Shown one piece after another: positions 12,020-20,000 of a DNA stretch of 21,887 nt. The notes below the pieces were generated by a model. That model was not told the origin of the DNA and did not search any database. It worked only from the letters and a program-made list of their open reading frames with translations. Made by a program: the position numbers and the translations under genes. How positions within the stretch are numbered: the stretch's first letter is position 1; each line of letters starts with the position of its first letter. Source of the DNA: DASQFD01 sp035633255 (GTDB lineage Bacteria > Actinomycetota > Actinomycetes > Actinomycetales > Dermatophilaceae); the NCBI GenBank assembly GCA_035633255.1, contig DASQFD010000120.1:1-21887 (forward strand), given 5' to 3'.

Positions 12020-12784
12020 TCAGGAGGGCGCCTCGCGGCGGGATGGGTCCACCGGCACCGGTGGGTCAGGGGGCGTCGCCGGCCCGTCGGCGGTGGCGAG
12101 CGGCCCGTCGGCGTTGGCGAGCGGCCCGTCGGCGGTGGCGAGCAGCCCGTCGGTACCCCGCTGGGCGACCCCCGCATCGCCCGGGCTCGGGCTCAGCTGC
12201 ACCAGCCGGGTCGCGATGGCGCCGGTGATGGTTCCGATGACGCCGATGCCGACGACCATGAGACCCGCCGCGATGGTCCGCCCCACGGCGGTGACCGGGT
12301 AGTAGTCGCCGTACCCCACCGTCGTGACGGTGGTCATCGCCCACCAGACCGCGTCGGCATAGACCGTGATGGTGGCCCCGGGAGCGTCCCGCTCGGCATC
12401 GAGCACCGCCGCCGCGCCCACCAGGACCAGCAGCACCGCGGAGCCGATGGTGGTGACGGCGATGCGCTCGGCCAGCCCGCGCTGCGCCGCGACGACGAGG
12501 CGCGCCAGGATCGCCACCACCCGCAGGGCCCGGGCGGCCGGGAAGAGGACCGCCAGCAGGTCCAGCGGGTGGCTCAGGACCCAGTCCCGTCGCGCCCCGG
12601 CACGGGTGAGCCGCAGCCGCGCCAGGTAGTCGACCAGGAAGAGGACCCAGGCCCCCCACTCCCACCCGGTGAGCCAGGGGCTCTGCGCGTCAAGGGCGGT
12701 GGCGACGACGTAGAGGACCAGCGAGAGGATCGCCACCACCACCAGCGGCCACGCGGTGAACGCCTCCCACCGCTCCCGCGTCAT
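12020..12784 (-). CDS. Voltage-gated-type potassium channel, single pore domain
   Basis: The 254-residue protein forms a plasma-membrane K+ channel subunit, presumably tetrameric. Membrane segments lie at about 12-32, 41-57, 72-82, an Arg-spaced helix 86-100 (RALRVVAILARLVVAAQR, S4-like), 108-128 and 165-192. The pore helix and filter TTVTTVGYGDYYP (151-163) carry the hallmark TVGYGD. There is no RCK/TrkA-N domain; instead the cytoplasmic tail carries three LATADGP-type heptapeptides and a Pro-rich end. ATG 12784 lies 23 bases after the stop of the DUF4239 gene, with only a weak purine-rich site, so it is read as the second gene of that operon. A longer open frame through the upstream gene is rejected. 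Fifty-one bases separate it from satD, which has its own promoter. Confidence 0.9.
   Translation of the reverse strand: MTRERWEAFTAWPLVVVAILSLVLYVVATALDAQSPWLTGWEWGAWVLFLVDYLARLRLTRAGARRDWVLSHPLDLLAVLFPAARALRVVAILARLVVAAQRGLAERIAVTTIGSAVLLVLVGAAAVLDAERDAPGATITVYADAVWWAMTTVTTVGYGDYYPVTAVGRTIAAGLMVVGIGVIGTITGAIATRLVQLSPSPGDAGVAQRGTDGLLATADGPLANADGPLATADGPATPPDPPVPVDPSRREAPS
12081..12153 (-). repeat. 21-bp tandem repeat in the K+ channel tail
   Basis: Three copies of a 21-bp unit (12081-12101, 12102-12122, 12123-12143; one base differs in the middle copy) plus a partial fourth encode LATADGP/LANADGP heptapeptides in the cytoplasmic tail. The unit is seven codons long, so copy changes keep the frame. 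Confidence 0.85.
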
Positions 12785-12807
12785 CGCCGCGCCCCGGCTC
12801 GACGGTG

Positions 12808-13626
12808 TCAACTGGCCGGACGGCCCGAGGCATCGCAGGGCAACGGCACCTCGGGGAAGCGCTCGTCGTAGCGCGTCACCAGGAACTGCCCGGCGATGCG
12901 GAAGTCCTCCGGCTGCACCTGGATGACGCCGTCGTACTTCCTGTCCAGGTCGAGGATGGTGACCTGCACCAGACCCAGCACCACCGTCAGCGTGACCAGG
13001 GCACCGATCTGCGTCCGGCGCGAGACGTAGGGCAGCGTGAAGGCGGCGATCCCGGCGATGGCCACGCCGCTCACTCCGAGAAGCAGCAGGCTGATCTGCA
13101 GGGGCACCGCCGGCCGCGCCTGGGACAGCCGCAGCCGCAGCCCGTCCAGCCGCTCCTTGTCCGCGCCCAGGAGGGCACCGTAGGGCTGCCCGTCCGCCTC
13201 GGTCCGCAGTCGCTTCAGGGGCGGGTCGAGCATCCCGCCCCAGCGCGCGACCACCGGGCTCAGCGCTGGCGGGTCGTCGGCGAGCGACTCCCACTCGACG
13301 CCGGCGACGGCCCGGTTGTAGCAGACCAACGCCTGCTGCATCGGCAGCGCGATGTCGTCCTCGTAGTAGTCGGCGAGGTCGTACATGTAGACGGTGCGGC
13401 CCGCCTCCAGGGCCGCCGCGTCCTTGGAGGACTTGAAGCCGGCGAACACCTGGACCAGCACGAACGTCAGCAACAGCACGGTGAGGGTCAGCAGCGGCGA
13501 GACGAGCAGCTCGAGCTTGACGCCCTGGGACTCGTTCTTCGCGAACGGCCGCACCCAGCGGTTGGCCACCAGTCCCAGCGCGAGCATGCTGGCCATCACG
13601 GCGACCACGACCAGCACTTCGGTCAT
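12808..13626 (-). CDS. DUF4239 (bestrophin-like domain) membrane protein
   Basis: The 272-residue protein has two N-terminal membrane helices (about 4-22, 42-62), a soluble central region (65-172) and two C-terminal helices (about 177-197, 206-224), followed by LDLDRKYDGVIQVQPEDF (225-242), close to the LDxDRPxxGxIxVxPE motif of DUF4239. The family is predicted to share the bestrophin fold, so an anion-channel role is possible but unproven. ATG 13626 has AGGAG 8 bases upstream. It is the first gene of a pair with the K+ channel, 23 bases apart. That pairing suggests a shared role in ion homeostasis or membrane potential, which is inference. Confidence 0.82.
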   Translation of the reverse strand: MTEVLVVVAVMASMLALGLVANRWVRPFAKNESQGVKLELLVSPLLTLTVLLLTFVLVQVFAGFKSSKDAAALEAGRTVYMYDLADYYEDDIALPMQQALVCYNRAVAGVEWESLADDPPALSPVVARWGGMLDPPLKRLRTEADGQPYGALLGADKERLDGLRLRLSQARPAVPLQISLLLLGVSGVAIAGIAAFTLPYVSRRTQIGALVTLTVVLGLVQVTILDLDRKYDGVIQVQPEDFRIAGQFLVTRYDERFPEVPLPCDASGRPAS

Positions 13627-13634
13627 GCGCGTTG

Positions 13635-13639
13635 CTCCT
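13635..13639 (-). promoter_or_regulatory. Ribosome binding site of the DUF4239 gene
   Basis: AGGAG on the minus strand, 8 bases before ATG 13626, rules out the longer frame starting at 13734. Confidence 0.75.
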
Positions 13640-13647
13640 GGTTCTTC

Positions 13648-13665
13648 GGGCGGGCGGCGGGCGGG
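13648..13665 (+). other. Candidate G-quadruplex in the DUF4239 leader
   Basis: Four GGG tracts with loops of 1, 4 and 1 bases (GGGCGGGCGGCGGGCGGG) lie on the + strand 22 bases upstream of the DUF4239 start, inside two copies of the 11-bp unit cgggcgggcgg. This would be the template strand for that gene. The rest of the 178-base gap (13627-13804) holds no gene, and I see no convincing -10/-35. Confidence 0.5.
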
Positions 13666-13794
13666 CGGCGGCGAGACCGGCCCCGCCTGGTGACGGCGGC
13701 CCGGCAGGAAGACCGGCCCGGTACAGGGTGCCACGGTCTGCCCGACCGACGCGGCACGCTGGGGCGAACCGGCGCGGCTGTCGGCGAGGGACCA

Positions 13795-13819
13795 CCGGCC
13801 GGCGTCACCGCCGGGCCGG
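13795..13819 (-). terminator. Hairpin over the mtnA stop codon
   Basis: ccggccggcg (13795-13804) pairs with cgccgggccgg (13809-13819), with one bulged G; the 4-base loop contains the mtnA stop. It is plausible as the end of the dnaE-peptidase-mtnA transcript, but chance stems are common at this GC content. Confidence 0.4.
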
Positions 13820-14854
13820 TCCCTCTGCTCCCCCCGCGCCCGAGAGCATCCCGCCGCGCGCGGGCTCGACGACGCCGCGCTCGGTGACGACGGCGGACAC
13901 CAGCCGCGCCGGTGTGACGTCGAACGCCGGGTTGTAGCCGCGGGTCCCCTCGGGCGCCACCCGCACCCCGGCGACGTGCGTCACCTCCTCGCCGTCCCGC
14001 TCCTCGACGACGATCCCCGAGCCGTCCGGCAGCGTGGTGTCGACCGTCGACCACGGCGCCGCCACGACGAGGGGCACCCCCGCCTCCCGGCAGGCCAGCG
14101 CCACCCCGAGGGTGCCGACCTTGTTGGCGGTGTCCCCGTTCGCCGCGATCCGGTCGGCTCCGACGACCGCGAGGTCGACCAGCCCACGCAGCAGCACGGT
14201 CGTCGCCGCGCCGTCGACCTGGACGACGTGCGGGATGCCGTCGGCCGCCAGCTCGTACGCCGTCAGCCGCGACCCCTGCAGGAGCGGCCGGGTCTCGTCG
14301 GCGTGCACCACCTCGAGCCGGCCGCGCGCGTGCAGCTCGCGGACGACCCCCAGCGCCGTGCCCCACGCCGACGTCGCGAGCGACCCGGTGTTGCAGTGGG
14401 TGAGCACGCGCAGCCGCGGCCGGTCCACCCGCGCCAGCACCCAGTCGGCACCGAGGCGGGAGAGCTCGCGGTTGGCCGCCTCGTCCTCCTCGCGCAGCCG
14501 CAGCGCCTCGGCCAGCACCGCGTCCCGCCCACCCGCCATGAGCGGGCGCACCCGGTCCACCGCCCAGGCGAGGTTGACCGCCGTGGGCCGGGCCTCGCGC
14601 AGCCGGGCCACCTCGCGGTCCAGCCGCGCCCCGTCCCAGCCCTCGCGGGACGCCTCGTCCATCGCCACCACGACACCCAGCGCGCCGGCGACCCCCAGCG
14701 CCGGGGCCCCCCGGACGGCCAGCGAGCCGATCGCCCCGACCAGGGCTTCGACGGTGCGCACCAGCCGGTGCTCGGTGCGGCCGGGGAGCAGGGTCTGGTC
14801 GAGCAGCCGGATCCCGCCGCCCTCCTCGTCCCAGGTGATCGCTCGCAGGCTCAC
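13805..14854 (-). CDS. mtnA: S-methyl-5-thioribose-1-phosphate isomerase
   Basis: The 349-residue cytoplasmic enzyme converts the aldose methylthioribose-1-phosphate to methylthioribulose-1-phosphate in methionine salvage; homologues also isomerise 5-deoxyribose-1-phosphate. Seen: RGAPALGVAGALG (48-60), LTHCNTGSLAT (151-161) with catalytic Cys154, and VVGADRIAANGDTANKVGT (230-248) with catalytic Asp234. Length is normal, and all these residues point to the isomerase rather than the related eIF2B or ribose-1,5-bisphosphate isomerases. GTG 14854 overlaps the stop of the upstream peptidase by 4 bases, without a clear ribosome site, so it depends on coupling. No other methionine-salvage gene is adjacent; the class II aldolase at 9.8 kb could supply a later step. 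Confidence 0.92.
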   Translation of the reverse strand: MSLRAITWDEEGGGIRLLDQTLLPGRTEHRLVRTVEALVGAIGSLAVRGAPALGVAGALGVVVAMDEASREGWDGARLDREVARLREARPTAVNLAWAVDRVRPLMAGGRDAVLAEALRLREEDEAANRELSRLGADWVLARVDRPRLRVLTHCNTGSLATSAWGTALGVVRELHARGRLEVVHADETRPLLQGSRLTAYELAADGIPHVVQVDGAATTVLLRGLVDLAVVGADRIAANGDTANKVGTLGVALACREAGVPLVVAAPWSTVDTTLPDGSGIVVEERDGEEVTHVAGVRVAPEGTRGYNPAFDVTPARLVSAVVTERGVVEPARGGMLSGAGGAEGPARR

Positions 14855-17025
14855 GACGGCCCGGCCCCGGGCAGGAGCTCGGTCGCGCCGAGCTGGTCCA
14901 GCACGAAGGCCCACTCCCACGCGAGCTGCTCCCACGCGGCATACCTCCCGCTGCGGCCTCCGTGCCCGGCGGCCATCTCGGTGCGCAGGAGGATCGGGCG
15001 CGCCGCCTCGTCGGTGGTGACCGTGGCGCGCAGCCGCGCCACCCACTTGGCCGGCTCGGTGAAGAAGACGCGCGTGTCGTGCAGGCTCGTCGACGCGAGC
15101 ACGGCGGGGTAGGCACGCGCCGTGACGTTCTCGTAGGGCGAGTACGAGCGCATGTAGGCGTAGACCTCGGGCTCCTCCAGCGGGTTGCCCCACTCCTCCC
15201 ACTCCCCCACGGTGAGCGGCAGGTCGGGCCGCAGGATGGTGGTCAGCGCGTCGACGAAGGGCACCGCGGCGTGGACGACACGGAACCGGTCCGGCGCGAG
15301 GTTGACCACCGCGCCGGCGAGCAGCCCGCCCGCGGAGCCACCCTCGAGCCCGAGCCGGTCCGGCGCCACCCAGCCGGACGCGAGCAGGTGCTCGGCGCAG
15401 GCGAGGGTGTCGGTGAAGGAGTTGCGCTTGGCGAGCAGCTTGCCCTCGTCGTACCACCGGCGGCCCATCTCACCGCCGCCGCGCACGTGGGCGACGGCGA
15501 ACACCACCCCGCGGTCGAGGAGGGAGAGCCGGGAGACCGAGAAGTACGGGTCGCTGGAGATCTCGTACGCGCCGTATGCCGTCAGCAGACCGGGGTTCGA
15601 CCCGTCCGGTCCCAGCCCGGCCCGGTGGACGAGCGAGAGCGGCACGCGGGTGCCGTCCCTGGCGCTCACCCACTCGCGGCGCTCGACGTAGTCCCCGGGC
15701 CGGTACCCGCCGAGCACGGGCTGCCGCTTGAGCACGGTCCGCCCGCCCGAGACCACGTCGAGGTCCAGGACGGTGCGCGGGGTGAGGAAGGACTCGTGGA
15801 CCACCTGCAGCGCGGTGCTCGCGGGCTCGGGGTTGTCACCGAGGCCGGCGCTGCACAGCGGCTCGTCGAAGTCGACGTCGCGGGCCGGGCCGTAGCCGCC
15901 CGGCGCGGAGGGGTCCCGGGGCAGGACGCGCAGGCCGGGAAGCCCGTCGCGGCGCAGCGAGAGGACCGCGACGTCGTCGAAGGCGTCCACGCCGAGGAAG
16001 CGCTCGCCCGGCTCCGAGCGCAGCAGGGGCACCCACTGCCGCGGGCTCGTCGCGTCGAGCGGGGCCCAGGCGAGGTCGCCCTCCGGGGTGTCGGTGTTGT
16101 GCACGACGAACAGCCGGTCGGCGGCCGGCTCCACGTCGTACTCCACCCCGTCCCGGCGCGGCGCCACCACCCGGAACGCGCCCTCGGGGTCGGCGGCGTC
16201 GAGCAGGTGCACCTCGGAGGTCGTCTTGGAGCCGAGCGCGAGGATGACCCAGCGGTCGTCCCGGCTGGCGCCGACGCCCATCCAGAAGCGCTCGTCGGCC
16301 TCCTCGTGCACCAGGACGTCCTCGGACGCCGGCGTCCCGACCCGGTGCCGCCACAGCTGGTGCGGGCGCCACGCGTCGTCGAGCCGGGGGTAGAAGACCA
16401 CCGAGCCGTCGAGCGAGAGCTCGCAGCCGTGACCGACGCCGGTGAGCGCGGTGTCGAGCACCTCGCCGGTCCCGGCCCGGGCGATGGTCAGGTCGAACCG
16501 CTCGTCACCGGTGGTGTCCACGCCGTAGGCGAGGACCGCGTGGTCGGCGCTGACGGTGAGCGCACCGACCGAGAAGAAGTCGTGCCCGGCCGCCGCGGCG
16601 TTGCCGTCGAGGAGCACCTGCTCCCCCTCGACGGCCCCGGCCTCGAGGTCGGGGCGGCGGGAGCGGTCGGTGACCGGGGCCCGGGCGTGCACGGCATACG
16701 ACTGCCCCTCGACGGTGCGCGAGTAGTACCACCACGGCCCGCTCGCGACCGGCACGGACAGGTCGGTCTCCTGGACGCGTGCCTTGACCTCGCCGACGAT
16801 CCGCCGGCGCAGTGGCTCCAGGGACGCGGTGCGCGCCTCGGCGTAGGCGTTCTCGGCCTCGAGGTAGGCCACCACCGCGGGGTCCTCGGGGTCACGCAGC
16901 CACTCGTAGGGGTCGACCACGCGGTCGCCGTGGTGGACGCGCACGTGCTCCCGCGTGGGCGCCACCGGCGGGGAGGGGGCGACGGACGGGGAGGGGCCGG
17001 CCGGCGGGGGCGGCCCGGCGCTCAC
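14851..17025 (-). CDS. ptrB: Oligopeptidase B-like serine peptidase (prolyl oligopeptidase family, S9A)
   Basis: The 724-residue protein has a short Pro/Ser/Ala-rich N-terminus (2-23), an N-terminal cap with DPYEWLRDP, a seven-bladed propeller (about 75-420) and a C-terminal alpha/beta hydrolase. The triad is visible: Ser564 in GGSAGG, Asp650 in SLHDTRV and His688 in AGHGGRSG. The conserved GGGEMGRRWYDEGK, YSPYENV and WGNP strings are typical of oligopeptidase B, which cuts short peptides after basic residues; substrate preference is inferred. There is no signal peptide, so a cytoplasmic site is likely. GTG 17025 overlaps the dnaE stop by four bases, and its own stop overlaps the mtnA start in the same way. 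Length matches the family. Confidence 0.9.
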   Translation of the reverse strand: MSAGPPPPAGPSPSVAPSPPVAPTREHVRVHHGDRVVDPYEWLRDPEDPAVVAYLEAENAYAEARTASLEPLRRRIVGEVKARVQETDLSVPVASGPWWYYSRTVEGQSYAVHARAPVTDRSRRPDLEAGAVEGEQVLLDGNAAAAGHDFFSVGALTVSADHAVLAYGVDTTGDERFDLTIARAGTGEVLDTALTGVGHGCELSLDGSVVFYPRLDDAWRPHQLWRHRVGTPASEDVLVHEEADERFWMGVGASRDDRWVILALGSKTTSEVHLLDAADPEGAFRVVAPRRDGVEYDVEPAADRLFVVHNTDTPEGDLAWAPLDATSPRQWVPLLRSEPGERFLGVDAFDDVAVLSLRRDGLPGLRVLPRDPSAPGGYGPARDVDFDEPLCSAGLGDNPEPASTALQVVHESFLTPRTVLDLDVVSGGRTVLKRQPVLGGYRPGDYVERREWVSARDGTRVPLSLVHRAGLGPDGSNPGLLTAYGAYEISSDPYFSVSRLSLLDRGVVFAVAHVRGGGEMGRRWYDEGKLLAKRNSFTDTLACAEHLLASGWVAPDRLGLEGGSAGGLLAGAVVNLAPDRFRVVHAAVPFVDALTTILRPDLPLTVGEWEEWGNPLEEPEVYAYMRSYSPYENVTARAYPAVLASTSLHDTRVFFTEPAKWVARLRATVTTDEAARPILLRTEMAAGHGGRSGRYAAWEQLAWEWAFVLDQLGATELLPGAGPS

Positions 17026-20000
17026 CCGCCACCACCGGCGAGGCAGCGCGGCCCGAGCAGGACCTTGAGGTCGCCGAAGAGGGCCTCGGTGGCCTCCACC
17101 CGGTAGGCGTCGTCGAGGCGGAGCACCATCGCGCGGCCCGGCTTGGTGAGCTTGAGGTGCACCTCGGTGGCGCCCGGGTGGTTGCCGAGCACCGACCTGA
17201 GCTCCTCGATGCGCCCGGCGGTCGCCCGCACCGTCTCCATGTGCACGACCACCGGCCCCCGGGGCGCGCCGCTGACGTCGGGCAGGGTCAGCTCCTGCGC
17301 GTAGATCGACACGGCGTCGCCGCGCCGGTTGACCCTCCCGCGGACCACGGCGACGACGTCCTGGGCCAGCATCCCCGCCACGGTGAGGTAGGTGCTCGGG
17401 AAGAACAGGCACTCGATGGCGCCCTCGAGGTCCTCGACAGTCGCGATCGCCCAGAGGTCGCCCTTCTTGGTCCGCTTGACCTGCAGGCCGGTGACGAGGC
17501 CGGCGATGGTCACCGTGGCGCCCTCCGGGCGACCCTCCTCGCCGGTGAGCACGGCGATGGGGGTGTCCGCGTGGGAGGTCAGCACGTGCTCGACGCCGAA
17601 GAGCGGGTGGTCGGAGACGTAGAGGCCGAGCATCTCCCGCTCGAAGGACAGCAGGGTCGACTTGTCCCACTCGACGGCGGGCACCGGCGTCAGGCCCATG
17701 AGGTCGGCGCCGGGCTCCCCCGTGTCCTCGCCGAGCGAGCCGAAGAGCGAGTCCTGCCCGATGGCCTCCTGCCGCTTGACGCCGACGAAGGCGTCGACGT
17801 ACTCCTCGTGCACCCGCAGCAGGCCGGCGCGGGCCTCGCCGAGGCCGTCGAAGGCCCCGGCCTTGATCAGGGACTCCACCGTGCGCTTGTTGCACACCAC
17901 GGCCGGGCTCGTGGCCAGGAAGTCGCGGAAGGAGGTGAACCGGCCCGACTCGGTGCGGGCGCGCACCACCTCCTCGACGACGGCGGCGCCGACGTTGCGC
18001 ACCGCCTGCAGCCCGAAGCGGATGTCCTCGCCGACGGCGGCGAACTGCGCCACCGACTCGTTGACGTCCGGGGGGAGGACCCGGATGCCCATCCGGCGGC
18101 ACTCGCCGAGGTAGAGGGCGGACTTGTCCTTGTCGTCACCGACGCTGGTGAGCAGGGCGGCCATGTACTCCGCGGGGTAGTTGGCCTTGAGGTATGCCGT
18201 CCAGTAGGACACCAGCCCGTAGGCGGCGGTGTGTGCCTTGTTGAAGGCGTAGTCGGAGAACGGGACGAGGACGCCCCAGAGGGCGGCGATCGACTGCTCG
18301 TTGAAGCCCTGCGCCTTCATCCCGTCGGAGAAGGGGACGTACTCGGCGGCGAGGACCTCCTTCTTCTTCTTGCCCATGGCCCGCCGGAGCAGGTCGGCGT
18401 TGCCGAGGCTGTAGCCGGCGAGCTTCTGCGCGATCTCCATGACCTGCTCCTGGTAGATCACGAGGCCGTGGGTGGTGCCGAGGATCGGCTCGAGGGCCTG
18501 CACCATCTCGGGCTGGAGCTGGCCCTTGAGCTGTGGGTCGAGCGGGACGACCTCCTGCTTGCCGTTCTTGCGCAGCGCGAAGTTCGTGTGCGCGTTCACG
18601 CCCATCGGGCCGGGGCGGTAGAGCGCGAGCGCCGCGGAGATGTCCTCGAAGCTGTCCGGCTGCATCAGGCGCAGCAGGGTGCGCATCCCGCCGCCGTCGA
18701 GCTGGAAGACACCGAGGGTGTCGCCGCGGGCGAGGAGCGCGTAGGTGGCCGGGTCGTCGAGCGTGCGCGAGAGCTCCTCGAGGTCGATGTCCTCGGCGCG
18801 GTTGGCGCGCACGTTGGCGATGGCGTCGTCGAGGATGGTGAGGTTGCGCAGGCCGAGGAAGTCCATCTTGACCAGGCCGAGCGCCTCGCAGCTCGGGTAG
18901 TCGAACTGGGTGAGCACCTGCCCGTCCTGCAGCCGCCGCATGATCGGGATGACGTCGAGGAGCGGGGCGCTGCTCATGATCACGCCGGCGGCGTGCACCC
19001 CCCACTGCCGCTTAAGCCCCTCCAGCCCCCGGGCGGTGCCGACCACCTCGCCGAGGTGCGGCTCGGACTCGACCAGGGCGCGGAACTGCCCGCCCTCCCG
19101 GTAGCGCTCGTGCTCGGGGTCGTACATCTGGGCCAGCGAGACCGACTTGCCCATGACGTCGGCCGGCATGGCCTTGGTGAGCTGCTCGCCGACCGAGAAG
19201 GGGTGGCCCATGACCCGGGCGGCGTCCTTGACGGCCTGCTTGGCCTTGATCGTGCCGTAGGTGACGATCTGGGCGACCCGGTCGTCGCCGTACTTCTCGG
19301 TGACGTAGCGGATCACCTCGCCCCGCCGGCGCTCGTCGAAGTCGACGTCGAAGTCCGGGAGCGAGGGCCGCTCCGGGTTGAGGAACCGCTCGAAGATCAG
19401 CCCGTGGGGCACCGGGTCGAGGTCGGTGATCCGCATCGCGTAGGCGCACATTGACCCGGCTCCCGACCCGCGCCCCGGGCCGACCCGGATCCCCTGCTCC
19501 TTGGCCCAGGTGATGAAGTCGGCGACCACGAGGAAGTAGCCGGCATACCCCTTGGAGACGATGACCTCGGTCTCGTACTCGGCCTGGCGGCGCGCATAGT
19601 CCGGTATGCCGTGCGGGAACCGCGCGGCCAGGCCGCGCTGGACCTCCTGGACGAACCACGAGGCCTCGCTCTCCCCCGGCGGGCAGGGGAAGCGCGGCAT
19701 GTAGCGCCCCTCCTCGACCTCGAAGGAGACCTCGCACATCTCGGCGACCAGCAGGGTGTTGTCGCAGGCCTCGGGCAGCTCGCGCCACACCTGGCGCATC
19801 TCCTCGGCGGACTTCAGGTAGTAGCCGTCGCCCTCGAAGGCGAAGCGGTTGGGGTCCATGAGGGTCGAGCCGGACTGGACGCAGAGCAGGGCGCCGTGGG
19901 CGGTGGCGTCCTCCTTGCGGGTGTAGTGGGAGTCGTTGGTGGCCAGGAGGGGCAGGTCGAGGTCGCGCGCCAGGCGGAGCAGGTCCTCGCGGACCCGGCG

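Noticed and set aside
12785..13795. One fused protein from the open frame 12020-13795
   Set aside because: The upstream part is out of frame with the clear DUF4239 gene; the channel has a proper ATG at 12784.
13627..13804. A small gene in the DUF4239/mtnA gap
   Set aside because: Frames here are simple-sequence Arg/Pro/Gly readings without a ribosome site or start supported by a promoter.
14962..19454. Long + strand frames opposite the peptidase, mtnA and dnaE
   Set aside because: The minus-strand genes carry complete catalytic motifs; the + products are repetitive His/Arg/Gly/Val sequence typical of antisense shadow.
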